64,000 bases of DNA. Origin: CAVTSA01 sp963790575 (GTDB lineage Bacteria; Chloroflexota; Dormibacteria; Dormibacterales; Dormibacteraceae). Position numbers and translations under genes: made by a program. Below, piece by piece: positions 23,549-31,874 of the stretch (within the stretch, counting starts at the first letter, position 1; each line of letters begins with the position of its first letter). The notes beneath the pieces are model-generated. The model made no database searches. It had not been told where the DNA came from and was given only the letters and a program-made list of their open reading frames with translations. The stretch spans positions 62,001 to 126,000 of the forward strand of contig CAWBPD010000005.1 in assembly GCA_963790575.1 (NCBI GenBank), in the 5' to 3' direction.

Positions 23549-25829
23549 GCCGGCCGGGTGTGAAGCGCCGCCCGCGTCCTCGCCCTTCGCGGACCTGCTG
23601 GAGGGCCTGCGGACTCTGAAGGCGCTGCCGTGCCTGGGTGCGTTCGGCATCGGCGTCGCCGCGACCACGGTGGCGCTGCCCGCGCTTCCCGCCGTCGGGC
23701 TGGCGGCACTGGCGGGCGCCGCCCTGACCGGCTGCACGGCGCTGGTCGTGCGACCGGCGGTCGTCGCGCTCTCGGTCCTGGCCCTCCTGCTCGGGGTCGC
23801 GCGTGCCGAGGTGCCGGCGACCGACGCCGGCGTCCAGGCTCGCGCGGCCCAGCTGGCCGGCCTTCCCGTGACCATGTACGCCACGGTGGAGTCGGAGCCA
23901 CAGCCGATTACGACCGGCTTTCAGATGCTGGTCGCTCCCACCGCCATCGCGGCCACCGCGCACCTGCCGTCGGGCACCCCGGTGGCGCCCGCGGGGCTGG
24001 TCGAGGTCCAGGTCAGAAAGGGGGCGGAGCCCCTGCAGGGAGACACGGTCCGGCTCTCGGGCACGTTGGAGCTGCCGCAGGACTCGCCCGGCTTTGCCTG
24101 GCGCCGCTACCTGGCCGCGCAGGGGGCCTACCTGGAGTTGATTTCCGGCGGCGCCACCGTGGAAGCCCCGGCAAGTGGCCTGGCAGCCTGGCTTACGCTG
24201 CCCGCCCATCTCCAGCAGACGTATGCGTCGGCGGTGGGAGCGCTGCTTCCCCAGCCCGCGGCGTCGATCCTGGTGGCGATCGTGCTCGGCGACCGCGATG
24301 GCGTGCCGCCGAATGTGAAGCAGGACCTGGTGGCCACGGGACTCGTCCACCTTCTGGTTCTGAGCGGTCTCAAGGTGGCGCTCTTCGGCCGGCTGGTGGT
24401 CGCGCTCCTGCGCCCGCTGCTGGGACGCGCCGGCATCTGGCCGGCGCTCGCGATGATCGGCGTCTACTGCGCCGTGGGCGGGGCCACCCCCGCCGCCGTC
24501 CGCGCCTGCGGCATGGGCGTGCTGGCGCTGCTGGCCACGCATCTCGGCCGCCAGACCCACGTGTGGACCTCGCTGGCGGTCCTGGGAGCGGGAATGCTGG
24601 CCTGGAGTCCGGCGCTCGCGCTCAACGCCAGCTTTCAGCTCTCCTTTGTCGGCACCGCGGCGATCGTGCTCTTCACGCCCGGGGTCGAGCGCCGGCTGCG
24701 GTGGGTGCCCCCAGCGGTGCGAGAGCCGTTCGCGGTCACGGTGGCGGCTCAGATCGGCACCGCGCCGCTGCTCGCGGCGGGCTTCGGCCTGCTCTCGCCG
24801 GTCTCGCCCCTGGCCAACGCCCTTCTGCTCCCCCTGCTGCCGTTCGCGATCGGCGGTGGGCTCCTGATCGCGCCGTTCGCCGTCCTGCCCGCCGCCGGCC
24901 AGTGGCTCGCGCTCCCGCTGGCCGCCACGGTGACCTTTCTCCAGCAGGTCGCCTCACTCCTGGCCCGGGTCCCGGGCGCCGCCGTCCAGACCCCCGGCGT
25001 GGGGGCGTGGGCGGGCGGCGCGTACTACCTGGCGGTGGCGGGAGGGCTGGTCGCGGCCCACACCGATGGCCGCCGCCGGCAGGCCTCCATCGCGATCGCC
25101 ATCCTGGGTCCGCTGCTGATCACCGGCATCGAGATCGGCGTCTGGGCCCATCCGAGCCCCAACGCGACGGTCCTGGCGGTCGGCGCCGGACAAGCGGTGC
25201 TCCTTCGCGGTCCCGACGGCGCCGTCCTCATCGACGGGGGCCCGCAGCCGGCCACGCTGCAGTCCGAGCTGGGCCGGCACCTGGCGCCCTGGGAGCGGCA
25301 CCTCGCCGCCCTCGTGATCACGGGTGGTGCCGCCGGCCACGTGAACGGTCTGGAGCGCCTGCCCTTCGCGGTCGACGCGGTCTACGCTCCGGCCGGCGGT
25401 CTCACCGGCAACACCTGGCAGGAACCGGTGGCGGCCGCGGCCGGTGAAGGGGCCCGGCTCGCCACCCTCTCCGCCGGACAGTCGGTCCCGGTCGCGGGGC
25501 TGGTCCTGCAGGCGCTGGCACCCCTGCCCGGCCAGCCTCCCGGCGGCCAGCTCGCGCTGCGGGTGGTGGGTTCCCAGCACACGTTCTGCGATCTCGCCGA
25601 TCTCGACCCGGCGAGCCAGGAGCTGGCTGCGGGGTGGCTGCGCGGCACCTGCGACGCGTTGCTGGTCCCGAACCAGGGCAAGACGCTTCCCGACCCGACC
25701 TTCCTGGTCCGGGCCAGGCCGGGCGTACTCCTCGTGAGCGGCGCGGCGGGTACGCGCCTGGCGGCCGGCTTTCCGAAGGCGAACGTCGAGCGCACCAGCC
25801 GGCAGGGTGACCTGACGGTTCCCTTGTGA
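23538..25829 (+). CDS. comEC: ComEC/Rec2 competence DNA channel
   Basis: The 763-residue protein has an N-terminal OB-like region after two spans. The competence domain contains the signature HLLVLSGLKVALF (usually SGLHV; here the His is Lys) and many spans. A C-terminal beta-lactamase-like domain follows (VLAVGAGQAVLLRGPDGAVLIDGG). The usual metal site THxHxDH is replaced by ITGGAAGHVNG, so a nuclease role of this domain is unlikely. The start is TTG 23538 inside comEA. ComEC carries one DNA strand across the membrane. No comF or other competence gene is in view. Confidence 0.92.
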   Translation: MSSEPAGCEAPPASSPFADLLEGLRTLKALPCLGAFGIGVAATTVALPALPAVGLAALAGAALTGCTALVVRPAVVALSVLALLLGVARAEVPATDAGVQARAAQLAGLPVTMYATVESEPQPITTGFQMLVAPTAIAATAHLPSGTPVAPAGLVEVQVRKGAEPLQGDTVRLSGTLELPQDSPGFAWRRYLAAQGAYLELISGGATVEAPASGLAAWLTLPAHLQQTYASAVGALLPQPAASILVAIVLGDRDGVPPNVKQDLVATGLVHLLVLSGLKVALFGRLVVALLRPLLGRAGIWPALAMIGVYCAVGGATPAAVRACGMGVLALLATHLGRQTHVWTSLAVLGAGMLAWSPALALNASFQLSFVGTAAIVLFTPGVERRLRWVPPAVREPFAVTVAAQIGTAPLLAAGFGLLSPVSPLANALLLPLLPFAIGGGLLIAPFAVLPAAGQWLALPLAATVTFLQQVASLLARVPGAAVQTPGVGAWAGGAYYLAVAGGLVAAHTDGRRRQASIAIAILGPLLITGIEIGVWAHPSPNATVLAVGAGQAVLLRGPDGAVLIDGGPQPATLQSELGRHLAPWERHLAALVITGGAAGHVNGLERLPFAVDAVYAPAGGLTGNTWQEPVAAAAGEGARLATLSAGQSVPVAGLVLQALAPLPGQPPGGQLALRVVGSQHTFCDLADLDPASQELAAGWLRGTCDALLVPNQGKTLPDPTFLVRARPGVLLVSGAAGTRLAAGFPKANVERTSRQGDLTVPL

Positions 25830-25833
25830 ACCC

Positions 25834-26289
25834 TCAGAGTTCCCGCTCGTACACGAACATAAGGTCGCCGCCCGCGGTCCGGTTGGTGAAACCGAGGCTC
25901 TCGTAGAGCCTGCGGGCGGGTAGGTCCGGCTCGTCGACGCCGATCTCCATGGAGTCGGCGCCGCGCCGGCGGGCGGCGTGCATGGCAGCCGTCATCAGGG
26001 CCCGGCCGAGTCCGTGCCCCCGCCGGTCGGGCACGACGTACAGCTCGGCCAGGTAGCACTCCAGACCCTGGCTCCAGATCGCGGGGCGGAAGCGAAGCAC
26101 GGCCAGGCCGTCGGGCTCCGATCCGCCGAGCAGGACCACGGTCTCGTCTCCCTCGATGAGCGCGGCCAGGCGGCGTGCCAGGGCCGGAACCGGCGGCGTC
26201 GGGGAGTCGAACTCGACGTTGAAGTCGTGCAGCAGCTGTGCCACGACGCCGGCATCGGCGGTCGTCGCGGTGCGTACGGACGTGTTCAT
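25834..26289 (-). CDS. GNAT family N-acetyltransferase
   Basis: The 151-residue protein has the acetyl-CoA site in LYVVPDRRGHGLGRALM and a C-terminal ARRLYESLGFTNR, both standard for GNAT. The substrate is unknown. ATG 26289 is preceded by GGAGGAGTGGC, which decides this start over the longer frame. It is convergent with comEC with 4 bp between the ends, and divergent from the TetR fragment. Confidence 0.87.
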   Translation of the reverse strand: MNTSVRTATTADAGVVAQLLHDFNVEFDSPTPPVPALARRLAALIEGDETVVLLGGSEPDGLAVLRFRPAIWSQGLECYLAELYVVPDRRGHGLGRALMTAAMHAARRRGADSMEIGVDEPDLPARRLYESLGFTNRTAGGDLMFVYEREL

Positions 26290-26437
26290 GCCACTCCTCC
26301 AGAGGCTTGGATGGGAACCAACAGGAGGGACCGGGAGGGCCTCGCGAGGGCGGGGAAACACGTCACCAGTGCACGGGAGGACTCTACCGCCCGGCAAGGT
26401 CCCACATCACCAACTGCTTCCGTCTCCAGAGAGGCGC

Positions 26438-26836
26438 GTGGCCCGATACCCCGGACTGGCTCAGCTGATCCTGGAACGTGGGGCATCGGGGCCTCACGCG
26501 GTCGAAATGGCGGAGCCCGTGCTGGGCATCTTCCGGCTGGCCGGGCTCGCCGATTCGGCCCTCTGGGACGCTTACCACACACTGCTGACCTACGTCACCG
26601 GCTTCGTGTTGGGTGAGACCTGGCCGCGCCGTCCCGAGGAGGACAGCGCCCGCCGGGAGGCTACCAGCGCCTACCTCAACTCCCTCTCCCGGGATCACTT
26701 CCCCAACATCGTGGTCGCCAGCCGAACCGTGTTCAGGGACGATGACGCCCGCTTCGCATTCGGTCTCGACCACCTTGTTAACGCCTTCGGCGCTCGAGCT
26801 CGGCCAGGCGGGGGCGCGAGCCCACCAGGCGCTTGA
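26438..26836 (+). pseudogene. C-terminal fragment of a TetR-family regulator
   Basis: The sequence RYPGLAQLILERGASGPHAV to LWDAYHTLLTYVTGFVLGET, then LSRDHFPNIVVASRTVF and FAFGLDHLVNAF, matches the ligand-binding half of TetR_C_1 regulators (the TetR/ActR type). No N-terminal HTH can be found in any frame upstream, where the GNAT promoter region lies, so the gene lost its DNA-binding part. GTG 26438 may still open a 132-residue product. Nothing nearby indicates what it once controlled. Confidence 0.7.
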
Positions 26837-26998
26837 CGACCGGCGCGGGGATGTGCAGCCCCCGGTACGGGCGAGGACCGAGTACTGCCGCACCCTGCAG
26901 CCACTGGAGGGCGGCTTCGACCCCGGCGCGAGTCCGTGCCGAGCATCGGTTGCCCCGGCTCGCTCGACGGCTGCCGCCCAGGAAGTAGGATTCGGCCC

Positions 26999-27943
26999 GT
27001 GCCCAAGCCGGGTTCGACCCACCTTCTCCTCCTGCACGGCGAGGAGTCGTTCCTGGTCGACGAGGAAGCCCGGGCCACCGTCCGCGAGTGGCAGCAGCAG
27101 CTGGTCTCCGACTTCGGGTACGACCAGCTCGACCCCCAAGGGCTCACCGCCGCGCAGCTTCGGGACGCGCTCCTGCAGGCGCCCTTCCTGGATCCCTTCC
27201 GGGTGGTGACGGCCCGCAACATCCTCCCCCGGCGGGCGGACAGCCTGGCGCCCGCCTTCGGGCAGGTGCCGGAGACGACGCGCGCGGTGCTCACGGTGGC
27301 CGGACGACTCCACCCCGGGAGCAAGCTCCTGAAGGCGGTGACCGCGGCCGGTGGAACCGTCACCCAGCACGCGGCGATGCGCCCCCGGGCGGTACAGGAG
27401 TGGACGGTGAGGCGGGCGCGCGAGCTGGGGCTGCCGCCCTCGACCGGCGCCCAGGTGGCGCGCATGGTCCGGCCCGATCTGGGCGTGATCGACTCGGAGC
27501 TGCGAAAGCTGGCCGGGTACCACGCCAGCGGCAATCGCGTTGACGAGCGCGCGATCCGGGAGCTGGTGGTCGCGGATCGCCCCGACGACATCTTCCGGCT
27601 CACCGACAACCTGCTCCCGCACCCGACACCGGAGGCCTGGCGGGTGGTGCGCCAGCTGGTCGATCGGGAGCAGCCCACGCTGATCGCCTACCGCCTGGCA
27701 CGACACCTCTCGCTGGTGCTGGAGGCGCGGGCGCGCCAGGACCGGGGGGAGCCTCTTTCCGCCGCCCAGTCGGAGATGTCGGAGCACCCCTTCGTGGTCC
27801 AAAAGGCCTACGACGCCGCCCGGCTGACCCCGCCCGAGGACCTGGAGCGCGGCCTGCGAGCGCTGCTCACCTACGAGTGGGAGGTGAAGTCGGGGCAGAT
27901 CGACGCCGAGTGGGGCCTCTACAACGCTCTGGCCGCGTTCTGA
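26999..27943 (+). CDS. holA: DNA polymerase III subunit delta
   Basis: The 314-residue protein has the delta-subunit layout: LLLLHGEESFLVDEEARATV (degenerate Walker A region), FRVVTARNILPRRAD, RRARELGLPPSTGAQVARMV, LRKLAGYH, and RPDDIFRLTDNLL. A C-terminal clamp-loader helical domain with LARHLSLVLEARAR follows. It opens the sliding clamp with DnaX and delta prime. GTG 26999 has TAGGAT 7 nt upstream, so it is probably leaderless; the upstream extension of the frame has no similarity. It is convergent with rpsT, and the comEC-holA-rpsT order is common in bacteria. Confidence 0.9.
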   Translation: MPKPGSTHLLLLHGEESFLVDEEARATVREWQQQLVSDFGYDQLDPQGLTAAQLRDALLQAPFLDPFRVVTARNILPRRADSLAPAFGQVPETTRAVLTVAGRLHPGSKLLKAVTAAGGTVTQHAAMRPRAVQEWTVRRARELGLPPSTGAQVARMVRPDLGVIDSELRKLAGYHASGNRVDERAIRELVVADRPDDIFRLTDNLLPHPTPEAWRVVRQLVDREQPTLIAYRLARHLSLVLEARARQDRGEPLSAAQSEMSEHPFVVQKAYDAARLTPPEDLERGLRALLTYEWEVKSGQIDAEWGLYNALAAF

Positions 27944-28007
27944 CCCGGGATAACAGGACATTGCCGGCAACCGGCCATGTTGATAACTCCCCTGGGCCGC
28001 GGGGGGC

Positions 28008-28069
28008 CCCGAATGCCGGCGATCGGGGATCTGCACACCCCTTGGGAGCCCCGAATGCCGGCGATCGGG
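28008..28069. repeat. Family-A tandem repeat, two units
   Basis: CCCGAATGCCGGCGATCGGG occurs at 28008-28027 and 28050-28069, each followed by GGATCTGCACAC or nearly so (unit 42 bp). It is the same motif as at 15058-15120. It lies between the ends of holA and rpsT. Confidence 0.87.
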
Positions 28070-28083
28070 GATCTGCACACGCC

Positions 28084-28100
28084 CCGGGTCGGAGACCCGG
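28084..28100 (-). terminator. Hairpin directly after rpsT
   Basis: CCGGGTC, loop GGA, GACCCGG: a perfect 7-bp stem whose edge is 1 nt from the rpsT stop codon. It has no T-tract. Together with the family-A repeats behind it, it is the likely stop for rpsT transcription. Confidence 0.55.
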
Positions 28101-28101
28101 T

Positions 28102-28374
28102 TCAGTCCTCGACGGCCTCCAGCTCGTTGAGCCGCTTCTGAAGTCGCGACTTCCGCCGTGCGGCGTTGTTCTTGTGAAGGATGCCTTTGGAGGCGGCGCG
28201 ATCCAGCGCTGAGGTGGCCGCCACCGCCAGGTCCGGAGTGTTATCCGCACCTTGGGCCGCCGCCCGGCGGAACTTGACCACGTGGGTCTTGACCGCCGAC
28301 CGTACGGATCGGTTGCGCAGCGTCCGCTTGGCGGTACGCCGGATGTCCTTCTTGGAGGACTTGATGTTAGCCAC
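28102..28374 (-). CDS. rpsT: 30S ribosomal protein bS20
   Basis: The 90-residue basic protein starts VANIKSSKKDIRRTAKRTLR and continues RSVRSAVKTHVVKFRRA. It has the family's KGILHKNNAARRKSRLQKRL near the end. It binds 16S rRNA early in 30S assembly. GTG 28374 is used because the conserved ANIKSSKK follows; an upstream in-frame codon at 28386 adds four unrelated residues. A perfect -10 TATAAT lies at 28417-28412 on the minus strand, giving a leader of about 30 nt. Confidence 0.95.
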   Translation of the reverse strand: MANIKSSKKDIRRTAKRTLRNRSVRSAVKTHVVKFRRAAAQGADNTPDLAVAATSALDRAASKGILHKNNAARRKSRLQKRLNELEAVED

Positions 28375-28407
28375 GAGGCATCTCACAGTTGGGTCCGAAC
28401 ACGAAGA

Positions 28408-28417
28408 TAGGATTATA
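28408..28417. promoter_or_regulatory. Overlapping divergent -10 boxes for rpsT and the gamma-carbonic-anhydrase-like gene
   Basis: TAGGAT (28408-28413, plus strand) lies 8 nt before the GTG start at 28422. TATAAT (28417-28412, minus strand) serves rpsT. The two hexamers share two bases, so polymerase cannot open both at once and the genes should compete. Confidence 0.6.
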
Positions 28418-28421
28418 GCCC

Positions 28422-28949
28422 GTGCCTCTCTACCAACTCGGTTCGCGCCGCCCGCGTGTGCACCCGAGCGTCTTCGTCGCCCCCACCGCGTCCATCATCG
28501 GCGACGTGGAGGTGGGGGAGGGGTCGAGCATCTGGTACGGAGCGGTGCTGCGCGGAGACGAGTCGGCGATCCGCATCGGCTCCCAGACCAATATTCAGGA
28601 CAACGCCGTCATCCACTGCTCGCACGACCTCCCGACCGTGGTGGGCAGCCACGTCACCGTGGGCCACTCGGCCCTGCTCGAGGGCTGCGTGGTGGAGGAC
28701 TCATCACTGGTCGGCATGGGGGCGATCCTGCTCCAGCGCAGCCGCCTGGGCCGAGGTGCGATCCTGGCCGCCGGCTCGGTACTGCGTGAAGGCGCCGAGG
28801 TCCCGGGCGGGATGCTGGCCGCCGGCACGCCGGCGCAGGTGAAGAAGCAGGTGGCGCCGGATGGGCGCTGGACCGGCGAGCGGCCGGTGCGGGCCTACCG
28901 CCAGCTGGCCGACGCCCACGCGACTCAGCTGGTCGAGATTCAGCGCTGA
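28422..28949 (+). CDS. Gamma-carbonic-anhydrase-like left-handed beta-helix protein
   Basis: The 175-residue protein has hexapeptide repeats (VFVAPTASIIGDVEVGEGSS, IWYGAVLRGD, IQDNAVIHCSHD, VTVGHSALLEGCVVEDSS). The His residues in HCSHD and VGHSA are at the zinc-site positions of gamma carbonic anhydrases (YrdA/PaaY/Cam group). Whether it hydrates CO2 cannot be told. GTG 28422 is probably leaderless. The start of ispE overlaps its stop. Confidence 0.85.
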   Translation: MPLYQLGSRRPRVHPSVFVAPTASIIGDVEVGEGSSIWYGAVLRGDESAIRIGSQTNIQDNAVIHCSHDLPTVVGSHVTVGHSALLEGCVVEDSSLVGMGAILLQRSRLGRGAILAAGSVLREGAEVPGGMLAAGTPAQVKKQVAPDGRWTGERPVRAYRQLADAHATQLVEIQR

Positions 28950-29737
28950 CCGGACTCGCGCTGCCCGCGCACGCCAAGCTCAACCTGACCCTGCGTGTCA
29001 CCGGGCGCCGTGCGGACGGGCGACACGAACTGGCGACTCGCTTCCAGGCGCTCGCGCTGCACGATCTGCTGCTCGCGGAGCCGACCGCGGGCACGACGTC
29101 GCTCGAGGGTGGGTACGAGGACGACCTGGTCCTGCGCGCGCACCGCGCGATGGAGCAGCTGGTGGGCCGCGACCTGCCCACCCGCTTCCGGCTTCTAAAG
29201 CGCATCCCGGCGGGCGCCGGTCTAGGCGGCGGGAGCTCGGATGCCGCCGCCACCCTGCGCCTGCTGACCGCCCTCCATCACCTTCACCTCGAGGAAGATC
29301 GGGACCTTTGGGCGCTGGCGCTGCGATTGGGTGCCGACGTGCCGTTCCTGCTCCGCGGCGGCGCCGCCGACGCCACCGGCGTGGGAGAGGCCCTGCACCC
29401 GGCGCCGCTCGCCACCGGCTGGTTCGCGCTCGCCTGGCCCGGCTTCCAGGTCGCGACCGGGGTCGTCTACTCGGTTTGGGACGAGGTGGGAGGCGCCGGG
29501 CCGAACGAGCTCGAGCGCGCCGCCGGTCGGGTGGAGCCGCGCCTCGCCCGTGCCGCCATGGACCTGCGCGAACGCGACGCGGGTTGGCAGATGACCGGCA
29601 GCGGTTCTGCCTTCTTCTGTCACACTCGGACTCGTGGCGCAGCCGAGCGGGCGCTCAGCACCATTGCCGATCTGGGGTTCCCGTGGACGGCGGTAACACG
29701 CCCCGTCGGCCCTTGGGGCGGTGGAGAGACGGCGTAG
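28946..29737 (+). CDS. ispE: 4-diphosphocytidyl-2-C-methyl-D-erythritol kinase
   Basis: The 263-residue GHMP kinase has the N-terminal PAHAKLNLTLRVTGRRADGR HELATRF region, the ATP loop IPAGAGLGGGSSDAAA, the ADVPFLLRGG stretch and MTGSGSAFF at the C-terminus. It phosphorylates CDP-methylerythritol in the non-mevalonate isoprenoid pathway. No ATG, GTG or TTG fits the N-terminus. The only plausible start is CTG 28946, which overlaps the stop of the gene before it (CTGA), so initiation would be coupled. A later CTG at 28961 would remove five residues. Confidence 0.88.
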   Translation: MTGLALPAHAKLNLTLRVTGRRADGRHELATRFQALALHDLLLAEPTAGTTSLEGGYEDDLVLRAHRAMEQLVGRDLPTRFRLLKRIPAGAGLGGGSSDAAATLRLLTALHHLHLEEDRDLWALALRLGADVPFLLRGGAADATGVGEALHPAPLATGWFALAWPGFQVATGVVYSVWDEVGGAGPNELERAAGRVEPRLARAAMDLRERDAGWQMTGSGSAFFCHTRTRGAAERALSTIADLGFPWTAVTRPVGPWGGGETA

Positions 29738-31110
29738 TGGTCCGCCAGACCGCCGCCGTGCTCGCGGGCAAGGCGACCGCCGGGCTATCGCGGCTCACCC
29801 GTCGCGGCGCCGGTGCCACGTTCCCGGGCGACGTGGCGCGCGCGATCGACCCCGGGGTCCTGCGCAAGCTGGCGAAGGGCTTTCACCAAGGGGCGGTGCT
29901 GGTCACCGGGACCAACGGTAAGACGACCACCTCACGCTTGGTCGCCGCCCTTCTGGAGGGGCCGGGACAGCGGGTGGTCGCCAACCGCACTGGGGCGAAC
30001 CTGATCTGGGGCGCCACCGCCGCCGCGGTGCAGGCGGCCGGCGCGGACGGCAGGCTGCGCGCCGAGTGGGGCGTCTTCGAGATCGACGAGGCGACGCTGC
30101 CGCGGGCGATCGAGGAGATCCGGCCCCGGGCGGTCCTGGTCGGAAATCTCTTCCGCGACCAGCTCGATCGTTACGGCGAGCTGGAGACCCTGGCGCAGCG
30201 GGTGGCCGACGCCCTCGGCGCGCTGCCCGCGGGAGCACGGGCTGTTCTCAACGCGGACGACCCGCGGATCGGCTGGGTGGGGTCCCGCCTGGACGCCGCG
30301 CCGCTCTGGTACGGGCTCGACGATCCCTCCGTCTCCGCTTCCTCGCTGCCCCACGCGGCCGATGCCCGGACCTGCCCCCGGTGCGGGACCGCACTCGAGT
30401 TCCAGGCCGTGTACGTGGGGCATGACGGCCGGTACGTCTGTCCGCGGGGTGACTTCCGCCGCCCGGCGTTGGACGTAGCCGGCACCGAGATCCGGCTCGA
30501 CGGCCTGCGTGGCATCCGGCTGCGCGCCGCGGGCACGCCTCTCAGCTCCGGCCTGGGCGGCCTCTACAACGCGTACAACCTGGTCGGCGCGTTCGCCGTC
30601 GGCACCGCTCTCGGCCTGGAGCCCGGTGTGATGGCCGCGCGCCTGAGCCAGGTTTCGGCGGCGTTCGGCAGGCAGGAGCGGTTCCAGCACCAGGGCCGGC
30701 ACTTCACCATGCTGCTGGCGAAGAACCCGACCGGCTTCAACGAGAGCCTGCGCGGCGCCGTGGAGCTGGCCGGGGGGCGCCACCACCTGATCGCGCTCAA
30801 CGACCGGCTGGCGGACGGCCAGGACGTGTCGTGGATCTGGGACGTGGACTTCGAGGTGCTGCGAGAGGGCGCCGAGATCGTGGTCCCGAGCGGCGAGCGG
30901 GCGGGGGACATGGCGGTCCGCCTCAAGTACGCCGGGGTCCGGACCGCGACTGAGCCGGAGCCTGACCTCGGCCGGGCCCTGGACACCCTCATCGAGCGGA
31001 TGCCCGAGGGTGCCGAGGCCCATCTCCTCTGCACCTACACCGCGATGCTCGACCTCCGCCAGGAGCTGGTCCGCCGTGGCTGGGCCAATCCCTACTGGGT
31101 GGAGAGATGA
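29737..31110 (+). CDS. murT: Lipid II isoglutaminyl synthase, MurT subunit
   Basis: The 457-residue Mur-ligase-like protein has the ATP loop VTGTNGKTTTSRL, EWGVFEIDEATLP and VLVGNLFRDQLDRYGE. A four-Cys ribbon insertion (CPRCGTALEF..YVCPRG, the fourth ligand being weak) is typical of MurT. The C-terminal DUF1727 part has AKNPTGFNESLR and LLCTYTAMLDLR. With GatD it amidates the glutamate of lipid II on the inner membrane face. GTG 29737 shares one base with the ispE stop (TAGTG). The gatD start overlaps its stop by 4 bp. Confidence 0.92.
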   Translation: MVRQTAAVLAGKATAGLSRLTRRGAGATFPGDVARAIDPGVLRKLAKGFHQGAVLVTGTNGKTTTSRLVAALLEGPGQRVVANRTGANLIWGATAAAVQAAGADGRLRAEWGVFEIDEATLPRAIEEIRPRAVLVGNLFRDQLDRYGELETLAQRVADALGALPAGARAVLNADDPRIGWVGSRLDAAPLWYGLDDPSVSASSLPHAADARTCPRCGTALEFQAVYVGHDGRYVCPRGDFRRPALDVAGTEIRLDGLRGIRLRAAGTPLSSGLGGLYNAYNLVGAFAVGTALGLEPGVMAARLSQVSAAFGRQERFQHQGRHFTMLLAKNPTGFNESLRGAVELAGGRHHLIALNDRLADGQDVSWIWDVDFEVLREGAEIVVPSGERAGDMAVRLKYAGVRTATEPEPDLGRALDTLIERMPEGAEAHLLCTYTAMLDLRQELVRRGWANPYWVER

Positions 31111-31859
31111 CCGAGGTCCCGCTCCGGCTGGCCTGGCTCTATCCGGATCTGATGAACATCTACGGCGACCGCGGGAACGTCGTGGTCCTGATCGACCGGG
31201 CCCGGCGGCGCGGGATCGAGGTCGAGCTGCTGGAGGCGGGGCTGGGCCCGGCGCCCGCGCTGGAGGAGGCCAACCTGTTCTTCTTCGGGGGCGGGCAGGA
31301 CAAGGACGAGGAGCTGGTGTTCGAGGATCTGGCCATCTTCAAGCAGAAGCCGATCGACGCCGCGCTGTCCCGCGGCGCGGCGATGCTCGCGGTGTGTGGC
31401 GGCTACCAGCTGGTGGGGAAGCACTACCGGACCGCGGAAGGCGCCAAGCTGCCCGGCCTGGGGCTGCTCGACGCCTGGACCGAGGCGGGCCGCCACCGGT
31501 GCATCGGCGACGTGGTGCTGGAGACCGCGCCTGAGCTGGGGCTGAAGCCACCCACCCTGGTCGGTTTCGAGAACCATATCGGCCGCACCTTCCTAGGCCC
31601 GGAGGCGGCGCCGATCGGGCACGTGCGAGCCGGGTTTGGGAACAACGCCAAGGACGGCGGCGAGGGTGCCATGCATGGAAACCTGTTCGGGACCTACCTC
31701 CACGGGAGCCTGCTGCCCAAGAATCCGCACCTGGCGGATCTCTTGCTGGAGCGCGCGCTGGGTCGCGAGCTGCCGCCGTTAGAGGCGGAGCTGGAGCTGG
31801 CGACGCACCATCAGATCGCCGCTCGGACCCTCGCGCGCCGAGCCGGCGTCCGCGGCTGA
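31107..31859 (+). CDS. gatD: Lipid II isoglutaminyl synthase, GatD glutaminase subunit
   Basis: The 250-residue class I glutamine amidotransferase has the nucleophile Cys in MLAVCGGYQLVG and the His in FGTYLHGSLLPKNP. The opening WLYPDLMNIYGDRGN and FFFGGGQDKDEE are typical of GatD. It supplies ammonia to MurT. The ATGA overlap with murT fixes the start. The amidation it performs is known in Gram-positive and some other monoderm lineages. Confidence 0.93.
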   Translation: MTEVPLRLAWLYPDLMNIYGDRGNVVVLIDRARRRGIEVELLEAGLGPAPALEEANLFFFGGGQDKDEELVFEDLAIFKQKPIDAALSRGAAMLAVCGGYQLVGKHYRTAEGAKLPGLGLLDAWTEAGRHRCIGDVVLETAPELGLKPPTLVGFENHIGRTFLGPEAAPIGHVRAGFGNNAKDGGEGAMHGNLFGTYLHGSLLPKNPHLADLLLERALGRELPPLEAELELATHHQIAARTLARRAGVRG

Positions 31860-31874
31860 GGGGCTGGGGCAAGG

